Below are positions 1-8,191 of a stretch of DNA of 26,455 nucleotides, piece after piece (position 1 is the first letter of the stretch; every line of letters starts with the position of its first letter). Source of the stretch: DATDMG01 sp036518955 (lineage in GTDB: Bacteria > Actinomycetota > Actinomycetes > Actinomycetales > Kineosporiaceae). Where the stretch lies: positions 1-26,455 of the forward strand of contig DATDMG010000104.1 of assembly GCA_036518955.1 (NCBI GenBank), in the 5' to 3' direction. A program made the translations under genes and the position numbers. Below the pieces are notes generated by a model. It was not told the DNA's origin. It worked only from the letters and a program-made list of their open reading frames with translations, and did no database searches.

Positions 1-481
1 TGTCGACGCAGAGGCTTCCCTCGATCTGCCTGATCATGTCGTCGACGAAGGTCACGTCTTGGTCGCCGGCGTTCGCCCATCCCCTGCCGAGCCCGTCGGG
101 CGCCACGAGTATTGCGCTGTTCTGGGACAGCTGCTTGAGCCCGTAGTAGGCCCACGGGTCCCCGTCGGTTCCGCCGGAGGAAACGTCGTTGGCGGTGCCG
201 CCGAACCAGTGGAATGCGAATATCAGGCGGTATGGATGGTTACTGTCATAGTTGTCGGGCACCCTCAGGTTGTAGCTGCGGTTCATGCCGCGACTTTGAA
301 GGGAATGCGTACCGCTCGCCAGCATGGGCGTCCTGCCGCATCCCGTGGCGGTGCCGTCGTTGGGCGCGGCGACTGCGGGCGAGCCCAGGCCGCCGGCGGA
401 CGTCGCGGCGCCCGCGGCCAGGGTCACGAGCGATGCGGCGGCTGCGGTCACCAGCCACCGTCGGGAACGGTTCCAGCGCAT
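1..481 (-). CDS. Secreted esterase, PHB-depolymerase/feruloyl-esterase type (partial, C-terminus off window)
   Basis: The first 160 codons of an exported alpha/beta-hydrolase are present; the rest lies beyond the window edge. The ATG at 481 follows GAGGGA with about 5 nt spacing. Residues 1-39 are a signal peptide: arginine-rich start, hydrophobic AAAASLVTLAAGAA, then a likely cut at AVA. The mature part has the opening strands of the LpqC / feruloyl esterase / polyhydroxybutyrate depolymerase family: SYNLRVPDNYD, then the oxyanion-type motif FAFHWFGG, then ILVAPDGLGRGWAN and a DVTFVDDMIRQIE helix that in this family precedes the nucleophile elbow. The catalytic Ser, Asp and His would lie in the missing part. 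Family members hydrolyse esters of plant-wall phenolics or polyesters outside the cell; the substrate here cannot be told. No operon partner is visible. Confidence 0.82.
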   Translation of the reverse strand, partial: MRWNRSRRWLVTAAAASLVTLAAGAATSAGGLGSPAVAAPNDGTATGCGRTPMLASGTHSLQSRGMNRSYNLRVPDNYDSNHPYRLIFAFHWFGGTANDVSSGGTDGDPWAYYGLKQLSQNSAILVAPDGLGRGWANAGDQDVTFVDDMIRQIEGSLCVD

Positions 482-959
482 GGTTTCCCTCATTCAGATC
501 ATGCTTCGTTGTGGAAGGGATCACACAAAGGTAACTGGCGCTCCGTGAGGTCCACGTCGGACGGTGGGGGCTGATGTGGGTCATGTCCGGAAACTGCCCC
601 GCGCCGTCCTCAAAGGGAAGAGGGATATCCGCGTTGGCTAGTGCTTTGGTGACTTGATGGTGAGAACCTTGATGGTGAGAACAGCATGCGGCTCGCCCGG
701 TGCACGGGCCGGGGCGACCGGGCTGGTTGAGGTGCTGGCGGTAGCGCTCCAGCAGAGCGCCGACCACGCGCTGTATCGAGCCGAGGTGCCGCGATGGTCA
801 TCACGACTCGCAGTCGTGCAGGCACCACCCGTTCCCCCCTCCTGGGACGCGCCCTCTTCGGCCATGCGGTTCTCAGCGGCTTGGTAGGGACTTCCACGTC
901 GAGGCTTGCGCTGCTCTGGGGGCGTCACGCGTTTCGCATGGACTCCGCCGGCCGAGCCA
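482..959. other. Intergenic region, 478 bp, no supported gene
   Basis: This lies between the esterase start and the SRPBCC stop, both on the minus strand, so it should hold the esterase promoter and any SRPBCC terminator. Open frames here are short, arginine-rich and have no convincing start. A minus-strand stretch near 690-785 reads VVGALLERYRQHLNQPG, which looks protein-like but has no start and runs into low-complexity sequence; it may be a gene remnant. The only clear structure is the tandem repeat at 653-682. Confidence 0.5.
653..682. repeat. Tandem direct repeat, 2 x 15 bp
   Basis: The unit CTTGATGGTGAGAAC occurs twice head to tail (653-667 and 668-682) with no mismatch. It lies about 170 bp upstream of the minus-strand esterase start. 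Its function is unknown; it could be a duplicated regulator site or slipped-strand replication. Confidence 0.8.
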
Positions 960-1757
960 TCATCGGGCAGGGGTCTCATGGGGTGTCGGGGTCTGCACGC
1001 TGAGCCAGCGCTCCCAGGCGGCGTACACGTCGGGGGCGAGTGTGTCGCGGTCGTCGCCGTAGAGGTAGGCCCACACCGACAGGGCGCAGCACGGGCCGTG
1101 TCCCTCCGCCGTCACGAGCCCGGTGCCCGGGGCCGGCGTGTCGAGCAGCAGGGCCAGGCGGTGGTCGGCCACGTCGACCACGGTGCCGGCAAGGCGCGCG
1201 CCGTCTCCGCCGTCCAGGTCGAGCCGGTCGCCGACACCGAGGGCGGCCGGGACGCCCAGTGCGCCGGTGAGGCCGGCCCACGCCGTCTGTGGATCCCCCG
1301 GCCAGACGTGCGTCGCCAACGCCGAGGCGGCCTGCTGGCCCCGGAAGTGCTCCAGGTGCAGCCGCAGGTTGAACAGGAACAGCTTCCACCCCTCCTGCAG
1401 GGCGTCGTACTGGTCGTCCCACTCGCCGCCGTCGCCGAAGCCGGTGTTGACCAGGCGGACGACGCACCAGCCGCCGTCCCTGGCTTCGACCAGCCACTCG
1501 AAGGCGAGCCCCCCGGCGTTCTCGCCCTTGTCGAAGACCACGCGGTGCGGCGGCTCCCAGGCGGCCACCCGGCCCTCCACCTGCATCTCTGGTCCCGGGC
1601 CGAAGGACGCGGTGGCGGCTCCGCCGGCTCGTTCCTCGACCTGGTGCGGCACGTACCAGGAGGAGATCCCCGGACCGGTGGCGATGGCGTGCCACACCTC
1701 CTCGGGAGTCCCGGGGACGTCGATGCTCAGGTCGATCGCGCGTGGGGTGTCGGACAT
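960..1757 (-). CDS. SRPBCC / AHSA1-family protein
   Basis: A 265-residue cytoplasmic protein. Residues about 8-150 form a START/SRPBCC-like fold: IDLSIDVPGTPEEVWHAIATGPGISSWYVPHQVEE is the typical first strand and helix of AHSA1 proteins, and W-K-L-F-L-F-N-L-R-L-H-L-E near 125-137 is the long C-terminal helix. The remaining ~110 residues form a second, less conserved domain. The ATG at 1757 has GGAGAGG 7 nt upstream and lies 2 nt after the stop of the ArsR gene, so the two are translationally coupled. The ArsR + AHSA1 pair is common in actinobacteria. The fold binds hydrophobic ligands, but no ligand or reaction can be assigned here. Not a chaperone activator in the strict Aha1 sense. Confidence 0.88.
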   Translation of the reverse strand: MSDTPRAIDLSIDVPGTPEEVWHAIATGPGISSWYVPHQVEERAGGAATASFGPGPEMQVEGRVAAWEPPHRVVFDKGENAGGLAFEWLVEARDGGWCVVRLVNTGFGDGGEWDDQYDALQEGWKLFLFNLRLHLEHFRGQQAASALATHVWPGDPQTAWAGLTGALGVPAALGVGDRLDLDGGDGARLAGTVVDVADHRLALLLDTPAPGTGLVTAEGHGPCCALSVWAYLYGDDRDTLAPDVYAAWERWLSVQTPTPHETPAR

Positions 1758-1759
1758 GG

Positions 1760-2416
1760 TCAGCCCTCTCCGGCAGTAGCGGTGGTGGACGTGCTGGTGG
1801 ACGACCTGGCCCCACCGGGGCCGGGACCCGGACCGGGAGGGGGACCGGGGAGCGGATGCGCGGCCACGACGAGGCGGTGCGGCCTGCCGCCCGGGGTGGT
1901 CTCGTCGTGGTAGCGGGCGGTCAGAGCTGTGACGGCATGGGCCAGTTCGGTGGTGAACGCCGCCCGGTCGGCCGCTGAGGCGAAGCGGATCTCGGTGTCC
2001 AGGGTGAGGGTGGCCAGGGGCTGCCCGGCCGTCTCCGCCCGGCAGGCCAGCAGGCCGACCTCTCTCACCACGCGCGCGGCCACGGCGATCAGGTACCGGG
2101 TGGACAGCCGGTCGGTACGGGCGGGGTCGGCGCCGTTGCGGCCCAGGGCCTCCGGGGAGACCACGTAGCTGCGCGCGGTCGCCCGCAGCACCCGCTCGGT
2201 CAGGCCCCGGCGCGGGCGCTGCTCGACCAGTTCGACGAGCCCGTGCTCCTCGAGGGTGCGCAGGTGGTAGTTCACCTTCTGCCGCGACAGGCCGAGCTGC
2301 CGGGCCACCGTCGTCGCCGACCCCGGCTCGGCCAGGATCGCCAGGACGGCGGCGCGGACCGGGTCGAGCGCGGCGATGGCCACGGCCGCCTCCTGGATCA
2401 CCTCGACGTCCAGCAT
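1760..2416 (-). CDS. ArsR-family winged-helix transcriptional regulator
   Basis: A 218-residue regulator and first gene of the SRPBCC operon. Residues about 10-70 are the ArsR-type winged helix: ALDPVRAAVLAILAEPGSATTVARQLGLSRQKVNYHLRTLEEHGLVEL, with the recognition helix in SRQKVNYHLRTL. No cysteine metal site is evident in this part, so it is probably not a metal sensor. The tail is a Pro-Gly then Ser-Thr low-complexity stretch (PGPPPGPGPGPGG). The ATG at 2416 is preferred because the winged-helix family begins there; an in-frame TTG at 2452 would place codons across the operator. It probably represses itself and the SRPBCC gene through the palindrome at 2432-2453. Confidence 0.87.
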   Translation of the reverse strand: MLDVEVIQEAAVAIAALDPVRAAVLAILAEPGSATTVARQLGLSRQKVNYHLRTLEEHGLVELVEQRPRRGLTERVLRATARSYVVSPEALGRNGADPARTDRLSTRYLIAVAARVVREVGLLACRAETAGQPLATLTLDTEIRFASAADRAAFTTELAHAVTALTARYHDETTPGGRPHRLVVAAHPLPGPPPGPGPGPGGARSSTSTSTTATAGEG

Positions 2417-2431
2417 GAGGCGGAGCCTGCT

Positions 2432-2453
2432 ATTGACAAGACAGGTTGTCAAT
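2432..2453. promoter_or_regulatory. Palindromic operator overlapping the ArsR promoter
   Basis: ATTGACAA-N6-TTGTCAAT is a perfect inverted repeat with 8-bp arms. Each arm carries a TTGACA -35 hexamer, one per strand. On the minus strand the -35 at 2452-2447 would put transcription start very near the ATG at 2416, giving a short or absent leader. A regulator bound here would cover the -35 box. Autoregulation by the adjacent ArsR protein is inferred. Confidence 0.75.
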
Positions 2454-2554
2454 GCTGGCCGAGCCCGGGACGCCCCGCCCGGTCTGGGCCTCGGCGTGGA
2501 GTTCGGCGGAGGGCGTCGGGAAGGTCGGGATCGGGGATTGCCTCGACCGCAGTT

Positions 2555-2573
2555 TTAGGTCAGCCTTACCTTA
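2555..2573 (+). promoter_or_regulatory. DtxR/IdeR-type iron box upstream of the ZIP gene
   Basis: The 19-mer TTAGGTCAGCCTTACCTTA matches the established actinobacterial consensus TWAGGTWAGSCTWACCTWA at 18 of 19 positions, the exception being C at position 7. It ends 30 bp before the ZIP start codon. In this family the Fe(II)-loaded repressor (IdeR, DmdR1, DtxR) binds and blocks transcription, so the ZIP gene is predicted to be induced by metal limitation. A Mn-responsive DtxR homologue could use a similar site. Confidence 0.8.
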
Positions 2574-2603
2574 CTAAGGACTGGGCATCGGAAAGGGGCA
2601 GCG

Positions 2604-3533
2604 ATGAGCCTGACGGACACGGTGCTACTCGGACTCATCGCCGGGGCCACCATCCTGCTCGGCCTGCCGGTCGGCCGGATGCGCGGCCTGTCACCGAGCC
2701 TGCGGATGTTCCTCAACGCCTTGGCGGTGGGGGTCCTGATCTTCCTGGTGTGGGACGTCCTGTCCGCGGCGTGGGCGCCGATCGACGGCGCTCTGTCGCG
2801 GATCCACGACAAGGGGGTCGGTTGGGCGGACCTGGCCGGGTACAGCGTGATGTTCGCCGGTGGTCTGGCCGTGGGGCTGGTCGGCCTGGTCGGGTACGAC
2901 CGGTTCAGACAGCGGTTCGCCCTGTCCCGAGCCCGGGCTGCCGCCGGGCGTCCGGTCGGCCCGGGCGCCATGTCGGTCCACGAGCGGCCCGGATCGCCGA
3001 GTGGGCTGCTGTGGTCGGATGCTCGCCGCCTGGCGGTCCTGATCGCGGTGGGGATCGGCGTCCACAATCTTGCCGAGGGCCTGGCCATCGGGCAGTCCGC
3101 GGCGGGTGGCGAGGTCGGGCTGGCAACGCTGCTGGTGATCGGGTTCGGGTTGCACAACGCGACCGAGGGCTTCGGTATCGTCGCGCCGTTGGCCGGCGCC
3201 GACGGGTCGCGGACAGCGTCGGCGAGCGGACCGGACGGCGCTCCCGGGGCGGAGGCGCCGGACGAGCGCCCGAGCTGGCCGTTCTTGCTCGGTCTGGGTG
3301 CGATCGGTGGAGGCCCGACGTTCCTCGGCACCGTTCTGGGGTACTGGTGGCACAACGAGTTGCTGAGCGTCGCCTTCCTGGCACTGGCCGCGGGGTCCAT
3401 CCTGTACGTCGTCCTGCAGTTGGTCGGGGTGGCCGCCCGTGCGCGGCGGGCCGATCTGCTCGCCTACGGTGTCCTGGTCGGGATCCTGGCTGGCTTCGCC
3501 ACCGACGCCGTGGTGACGGCAGCCGGGGTGTAG
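2604..3533 (+). CDS. ZIP-family divalent metal transporter
   Basis: A 309-residue integral membrane protein. Two ZIP signature helices are clear: H154-N-L-A-E158-G and H184-N-A-T-E188-G, which form the binuclear metal site in TM4 and TM5 of the family. About seven or eight hydrophobic segments are visible; loops near 105-135 and 197-225 are hydrophilic and rich in Arg, Gly and Pro, without a His-rich metal sensor. ZIP proteins move Zn, Fe, Mn or Co toward the cytoplasm. The start ATG follows AAAGGGGC with about 5 nt spacing. The iron box just upstream argues that iron (or manganese) is the physiological cargo or signal. The next gene downstream is an iron-handling ferritin/VIT protein 700 bp away, outside any tight operon. 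Confidence 0.88.
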   Translation: MSLTDTVLLGLIAGATILLGLPVGRMRGLSPSLRMFLNALAVGVLIFLVWDVLSAAWAPIDGALSRIHDKGVGWADLAGYSVMFAGGLAVGLVGLVGYDRFRQRFALSRARAAAGRPVGPGAMSVHERPGSPSGLLWSDARRLAVLIAVGIGVHNLAEGLAIGQSAAGGEVGLATLLVIGFGLHNATEGFGIVAPLAGADGSRTASASGPDGAPGAEAPDERPSWPFLLGLGAIGGGPTFLGTVLGYWWHNELLSVAFLALAAGSILYVVLQLVGVAARARRADLLAYGVLVGILAGFATDAVVTAAGV

Positions 3534-4235
3534 TCCGCGGGCGTCCCTGCGCTGATCCTTCGAGGCGGCGGCGTGTTCGCCGTTCCGCTGCCCGGCCGGC
3601 GGCCGGTTCTCCTGCACGAGGCCGGGTGCTCCCCCTGCCCGCGCGAACCGAGACGGACCGCCCGGAGCGTGCGACCGACTCCGGTACCGCCCCGCCGGTC
3701 GGGACGGCCTCGAGCCCGGGCACGCTGCCGCCCTGAGTTGGGAATCGTGTTGCCTGACCGCATTCATCATGGTGGTCGATCCGCCACCCAGGCTGGTGTC
3801 GGCCCGACTCGCCGAATGGCGGTATGTTGACGCTCCGTTTGCTGGGCCCAAACTTGTGAGGAACGGCACATCGCCCTTCTGTCTGGGGCCGGTGCGAGGG
3901 GCCATCGGTGTGGTGGGCGATGGAACGCGTCCTTGAGGTCGACCTCATGGTTGGGTTGAGACCCGGAATCAGGGCACGGCCGGTGCGGGCCGACGCGCGC
4001 AGACTTGACGCGTCCATGAGACGCCGGTCAATGCGCGGCGCACGGCCGGTGGTCCGGACGGGTTCACGGAGCGTCGATGGCTTATACCCAATTCTGTGGC
4101 GGATCCACAAGCCCGAAGACTGTGAGTTTACTGAGAGCTGCCACTCATATGTCCGAAACGCCCGATATGGCTCCCTGTGGTGCTCGGCACAATGAGCATC
4201 AGTGATCGTGGGGCCAATGAGGGGAGCCGCAGGGC
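3534..4235. other. Intergenic region, 702 bp, no supported gene
   Basis: Two co-directional genes flank this stretch. Short inverted repeats just after the ZIP stop (CGGCG-tgtt-CGCCG near 3569-3582; CCGGCC-ggc-GGCCGG at 3592-3606) may form a terminator but are weak in such GC-rich DNA. From about 3740 to 4200 the sequence is noticeably less GC-rich than the genes. A plus-strand frame near 3908-4195 has no recognisable domain and no good ribosome site. I see no tRNA or iron box in it. Confidence 0.5.
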
Positions 4236-5408
4236 GTGAGGCGCGTTTCACGGGGAAATGACTTGGATGCGTCGGCCAGGAGGTGGCGGGATCTGCTCGC
4301 GCACGAGCGCGACGCGGCGGCGCTGTACGACGGTCTCGCCGCGTCGGAAACAGGCGAACGGGCCGAGATCCTTCGAGGGCTGGCGGAGGTGGAGCGCCGG
4401 CACGCGGCGCACTGGGAGTCCCGGCTGCGCGAGGCTGGCCTGGGGGTCCCACCAGCGGGTCCGGTCGGGCTCGCCACGCGGCTGCTCGCCGCGACCGCCC
4501 AACGGGTCAGCCTGAACGTGGTCCTGCCGTTGATCGAGCGGGCCGAGCTGGATGGTGCCGGGGTGTACGACCGCGATCCGGACGCTGCCCCCGGGATGGC
4601 CGAGGACGAGCGCGGGCATGCCCGGGCGCTGGCGTCGCTGCGATCGGTGCCGAGTGGCCCGGGCCCGGTTTCGGTGTGGGAGTCGCGGGCCGGCGCGCAG
4701 GAGGCGATAGCCCGGCGCGAGCGCTACCACCGGGGCGACCGGTCCGGGGCGATGCGCGCCGGGGTGTTCGGCATCAGCGACGGCCTGGTCTCCAATGCTG
4801 CGCTGGTGATGGGGTTCGCCGGGTCCGGGGCGGCCGGGTCGACGGTGTTGCTGGCGGGCGTGGCCGGCTTGTTGGCGGGCTCGTTCTCGATGGCGGCAGG
4901 CGAGTACGTGTCGATGTCGGCCCAGCGTGAGCTGTACGAGCGGGAGGTCGCGCTCGAGGCGGCCGAGCTGCAGGAGAAGCCGGAGGAGGAGTTGGAGGAG
5001 CTGGTCCTGCTCTACCGGGCCAAGGGGTTGTCCCCAGCGACGGCAAGGGAGGTGGCCGGGCAGGTCATCGTGGATCACGAGGTCGCGCTCGACACGCTGG
5101 CCAGGGAGGAACTCGGGCTCGACCCCGACGCCCTCGGCTCGCCCTGGGCTGCCGCCGGCTCGAGCATGGTTACCTTCGCGTTGGGCGCCCTCGTCGTGGT
5201 CCTTCCGTACGTGTTCGCAGACGGACCCGTCGCGCTGGTGGTCGCACTCGGGCTGTCGCTGCTGGCGATGGCGGCGGTGGGGATGGTGCTCGGGTTGGCC
5301 ACCGGACGCCCGCTGCGCCACTCGGCCGCCCGGCAGGTGCTGACGGGCTTGCTCGCCTGCGCCGTGACGTTCGGGGTGGGGCAACTCATCGGCGTCCAGC
5401 TGGGCTGA
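4236..5408 (+). CDS. Ferritin-like / VIT1-CCC1 fusion, MbfA-type iron exporter
   Basis: A 390-residue two-domain protein. Residues about 12-135 are a ferritin-like four-helix domain with di-iron ligands: E24, E53-x2-H56, a Glu in the third helix (E101 or E104), and E125-x2-H128. Residues about 170-390 are the VIT1/CCC1 membrane domain, with GVFGISDGLVSNAALVMG (176-193) and MAAGEYVSMSAQRE (219-232), a charged cytoplasmic metal-binding helical region (about 230-300, rich in Glu) and three C-terminal membrane helices. In rhizobial MbfA the ferritin-like domain senses or binds iron and the VIT domain exports Fe/Mn, protecting against overload and peroxide; the same role is inferred here. The GTG start follows GAGGGGAG about 10 nt upstream. 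No iron box is seen directly in front of it. Confidence 0.85.
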   Translation: MRRVSRGNDLDASARRWRDLLAHERDAAALYDGLAASETGERAEILRGLAEVERRHAAHWESRLREAGLGVPPAGPVGLATRLLAATAQRVSLNVVLPLIERAELDGAGVYDRDPDAAPGMAEDERGHARALASLRSVPSGPGPVSVWESRAGAQEAIARRERYHRGDRSGAMRAGVFGISDGLVSNAALVMGFAGSGAAGSTVLLAGVAGLLAGSFSMAAGEYVSMSAQRELYEREVALEAAELQEKPEEELEELVLLYRAKGLSPATAREVAGQVIVDHEVALDTLAREELGLDPDALGSPWAAAGSSMVTFALGALVVVLPYVFADGPVALVVALGLSLLAMAAVGMVLGLATGRPLRHSAARQVLTGLLACAVTFGVGQLIGVQLG

Positions 5409-5498
5409 GCTGCTCGGCCACTGGGGCAAACCGGGCGTGGGCAACGTTCGTGCCCGCGGGGCTCGGCTGCGGGGGCGGGGGACCGATACATTCCGTGG

Positions 5499-6764
5499 AT
5501 GAGGAACGACCAGGAGCGTCCAGATCGGGTCGGTGCCGTCGCCAGCGGGACCCGTCCGGGCCCGTCCTACGTGGTGCGGGCGCGGTACGCGTTCGACGGC
5601 GAGCGCTTCCTGGACGGCGGCGCGCAGGTCCTGGTGACCGGCGAGCGGATCGTCGCGGTGCAGCCACGGACCGCGCCGTGCCCGCCCGGCTGGCCGGTGA
5701 TCGACAGTCCGGACGGAACCCTCCTGCCCGGCCTGATCGACACCCACGTGCACTTGGTGGCGGGCGGGGAGGCCGATGCGCTCGCGCTGGACGTCGACCG
5801 GTCGGCCGAGGAGCGCGAGCAGGTCATCCGCCGCTCACTCAGGGAGAATCTCGAGCACGGGATCACCACGGTCCGGGACCTGGGAGACACCAGGTGGGCC
5901 GTGGTGGACCGCGCGGCCCGGGAGGGCGAGCCACGGGTCGTCGCGTCCGGCCCACCGATCACGTCGCCCGGCGGACACTGCGCCGCGATGGGCGGGGCCG
6001 CAGAGGGCCCGGCGGAGCTGCGCGACGCCGTGGCACGGCGATCCGAGCGCGGCACCCAGGTGATCAAGATGGTGGTCAGCGGTGGCGCGATGACGGCAGG
6101 ATCCGACCTGCTGCAGCCGCAGTTCGGACCGGACGACGTCCGCGTGGTCGTCGAGGAGGCGCACCGCCGGGGCCTGCCGGTCACCGCACATGCCCACTCG
6201 GTGCCGTCGGTCGAGGTCTGCCTGGCCGCCGGTGTCGACGGCATCGAGCACTGTACCTGCCTGACGGACCGGGGTATCCACACGCCCGAGCCGCTCGTCC
6301 GTGCCCTGGCCGCTGCGCGGGTCCAGGTCTGTCCCACCTTCGGTCGGTTGCCCGGACTGCCGCCGTCCCCGCAGGCGGTGGAGGTGATGCGCCGCACCGG
6401 GATGACCCTGCAGGCGCGGTTCGAGCAGGTGGGGCGGCTGTTCGCCGCCGGTGTCCCGCTGACGGCCGGGTCGGACGCGGGGATCCATCCGGCCAAGCCC
6501 CACGGCGTGCTGGCCTACTCCGTCGCGGAGCTGGTGCAGTCCGGACTTCCGGTCGAGGCCGCGCTGTCGGCCGCCACCGCGGTGGCGGCCGACGTCTGCG
6601 GCGTGGACGCCGGCCGGCTGCGTGCCGGCACCGGCGCCGACCTCGTGCTGGCCCAGGGCGACCTGGCGGCCGACGTCGCAGCGCTGGCCGGGCCGCTGCA
6701 GGTGATCCTCCGCGGCCGGCCGGTGCGGCTCAGCCCTGGCGGCGCGCCACCAGCACCGAGTTGA
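5499..6764 (+). CDS. Metal-dependent amidohydrolase (imidazolonepropionase-like)
   Basis: A 421-residue cytoplasmic TIM-barrel hydrolase of the amidohydrolase superfamily. The metal ligands are in place: H83-V-H85 in PGLIDTHVHL, K190 in QVIKMVVSGG (usually carboxylated, bridging two metals), H231/H233 in VTAHAHS, H251 in GIEHCTC and D326 in TAGSDAG. This pattern fits the imidazolonepropionase / Xaa-Pro-like 'amidohydrolase family protein' group that hydrolyses cyclic amides, dipeptides or lactams; the substrate is not deducible. The ATG at 5499 lacks a close Shine-Dalgarno site, and an internal GTG near residue 25 is possible. The gene ends inside the 3' end of the convergent nicotianamine-synthase gene, with a 35-bp tail-to-tail overlap. 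Confidence 0.85.
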   Translation: MRNDQERPDRVGAVASGTRPGPSYVVRARYAFDGERFLDGGAQVLVTGERIVAVQPRTAPCPPGWPVIDSPDGTLLPGLIDTHVHLVAGGEADALALDVDRSAEEREQVIRRSLRENLEHGITTVRDLGDTRWAVVDRAAREGEPRVVASGPPITSPGGHCAAMGGAAEGPAELRDAVARRSERGTQVIKMVVSGGAMTAGSDLLQPQFGPDDVRVVVEEAHRRGLPVTAHAHSVPSVEVCLAAGVDGIEHCTCLTDRGIHTPEPLVRALAAARVQVCPTFGRLPGLPPSPQAVEVMRRTGMTLQARFEQVGRLFAAGVPLTAGSDAGIHPAKPHGVLAYSVAELVQSGLPVEAALSAATAVAADVCGVDAGRLRAGTGADLVLAQGDLAADVAALAGPLQVILRGRPVRLSPGGAPPAPS

Positions 6765-7599
6765 CGACGTCGCCCAGCGGGTGCACCAGGACTTCCGGCA
6801 GGCAACCGGCCATCTCGGCCACATCGCTGACGGCGACGACGGGGTACAGCAGCGACCTCAGCCCGTGCGTGCTGCGGACGACCAGGTAGGCGCCGGCGTC
6901 CAGGGCACCGCCCACCGCGCCCAGCACCTCCTGCTTCTGCTGGCGCGTGCAGCCGACGAGCGCGGCCAGGACCACGACGTCGCACCCGGCCAGGATCCGA
7001 CCCATGTCCTCGGCGGCGGACGCGTCCGCTCGGACCACGCGGATGCCGGACCCGGGGGCGAGGCGCGCGATCACCTGCCGAGCGAGGTCCACCGCCTCGG
7101 CGCGGTTGTCCACGACCTCGACCGGCGTCCCGAGCTCGGCGTGCATCAGGACGGCGGTCAGCGGCAAGGGCCCGCCGCCCAGGAAGCAGACCCGCCGCCC
7201 CGGTTGCAGGCGGTGGCCTGCTCCGGCCAGGGCATGCAGCTCCAACCGAGTCAGCTGCCGGTAGTTCTCCAGGTAGGGGAACTGGACGAGTTCGCCCCAA
7301 GGATCCGCGGAGCCGATCACCCGGCGGGCCCAGGCCTGCTCGAGGAGGGACTCGCCCTCACCGCAGATCCGCAACAGGTCGGGGAGCAACTCCCTGATGC
7401 GGGGGTCGGCGAGCACCGTGGGCGCCGCTGCCTCGTCGGTCCGGACGCAGACCTCGACCAGTTCCCCGAAGAGGTCGTCGACCCCAGGTGCCGGCGCGAG
7501 GCTCTGCAGTCCTCGCAGATGCCGGTACAGCAGAGCGATCCGGTCGGACAGCTCGCTGTCGCGGGCGAGGCTCGCGCTCCGCGTGGTGGTCACGCTCAT
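6730..7599 (-). CDS. Nicotianamine synthase-family protein (metallophore biosynthesis)
   Basis: A 289-residue protein closely following the nicotianamine synthase pattern: C79-G-E-G-E83-x3-E87 (plants: CGEAEGxLE, containing the catalytic Glu), F107-P-Y-L-E-N-Y113 (plants: FPYYNNY), the SAM-binding F139-L-G-G-G-P-L-P-L-T148, VVDN at 162-165, LAALVG at 211-216, and VRSTHGLRSLLYP at 241-253 (plants: LRSAHGARAFLYP). These enzymes transfer aminobutyrate groups from S-adenosylmethionine; bacterial CntL-type members join one such unit to an amino acid to make opine metallophores. The start ATG shares one base with the stop of the upstream GNAT gene (TGATG), so the two are co-translated. No dehydrogenase or histidine racemase of the cnt type is in the window, so the end product is open: nicotianamine itself, a shortened form or an acylated variant. 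Confidence 0.9.
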   Translation of the reverse strand: MSVTTTRSASLARDSELSDRIALLYRHLRGLQSLAPAPGVDDLFGELVEVCVRTDEAAAPTVLADPRIRELLPDLLRICGEGESLLEQAWARRVIGSADPWGELVQFPYLENYRQLTRLELHALAGAGHRLQPGRRVCFLGGGPLPLTAVLMHAELGTPVEVVDNRAEAVDLARQVIARLAPGSGIRVVRADASAAEDMGRILAGCDVVVLAALVGCTRQQKQEVLGAVGGALDAGAYLVVRSTHGLRSLLYPVVAVSDVAEMAGCLPEVLVHPLGDVVNSVLVARRQG

Positions 7600-8165
7600 C
7601 AGGCGGCAGGGCGGAGCAGTGCCGGCACGTCGATCTCGAAGTGCACGCAGTTGAACGGGTCGGGCCGGGCGTCGTACACCTCCCGGGTCGGCAGGGCGCG
7701 CCAGAACGCCTCCGCGCCGGGCACGCCGGCGTCCGTGTGCAGGTAGACCCGTCGGTACCCGCCGGGGCCGGTGCTCCAGGCGACGGCATGCTCCACCAAC
7801 GTGCGCCCGACCCGCCGGCGGCGATTCCGAGCCGGCACCCACACCCGAACCAACTGGCACACGTCGGGCCGGTTGAACTCCTCCACCAGCCAGGCCGGGT
7901 TCGGCGGGCTGGCCAGCTGGCAGGGCCGCACGGCCGCGGTACCCAGTACCTCGGAGCCGTGGCGAGCCACCAGCAGGGTGGACCGCGACCGCTCCAGGTA
8001 GGTCGCCGACAAGTGATCAAGATCCGAGTGCCACTCCGGGCGGTAACCGCCGAGATCGCTGTCGAGCACCTCGCGCATGACCCGCTCGGCATCGGCCCGA
8101 TCCTCAGGGCCGGCCTGCGTGACGATCAGGCTCGGCGGCGCACTGCCGGTGACCTGCATGGACAT
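7599..8165 (-). CDS. GNAT-family N-acetyltransferase, coupled to nicotianamine synthase
   Basis: A 188-residue cytoplasmic acetyltransferase. The core fold starts with LIVTQAGPEDRADAERVMREVL (13-34); the acetyl-CoA pyrophosphate loop is R117-R-V-G-R121 in RNRRRRVGRTLVEHAV after the strand CQLVRVWV. The ATG at 8165 has GGGGAGGAG with 5 nt spacing, a strong site. It is the first gene of a two-gene operon with the nicotianamine synthase (TGATG overlap) and sits behind an iron box. The inferred job is to acetylate the synthase product, its precursor, or the exported metallophore; self-protection against a metallophore is also possible. The family is broad, so substrate assignment rests only on context. 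Confidence 0.82.
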   Translation of the reverse strand: MSMQVTGSAPPSLIVTQAGPEDRADAERVMREVLDSDLGGYRPEWHSDLDHLSATYLERSRSTLLVARHGSEVLGTAAVRPCQLASPPNPAWLVEEFNRPDVCQLVRVWVPARNRRRRVGRTLVEHAVAWSTGPGGYRRVYLHTDAGVPGAEAFWRALPTREVYDARPDPFNCVHFEIDVPALLRPAA

Positions 8166-8191
8166 GATCTCCTCCCCGAGACCTCAGTAAC

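Noticed and set aside
246..767. 173-codon minus-strand frame over the esterase start
   Set aside because: Out of frame with the esterase, with the His/Arg-rich composition of a shadow frame; the esterase frame has the signal peptide and family motifs.
2417..2452. TTG start at 2452 for the ArsR-type gene
   Set aside because: It would place codons over the palindromic operator and promoter and adds residues outside the family's fold.
3592..3606. CCGGCC-ggc-GGCCGG hairpin as a defined terminator
   Set aside because: Short G/C palindromes are expected by chance in this base composition; not strong enough for its own entry.
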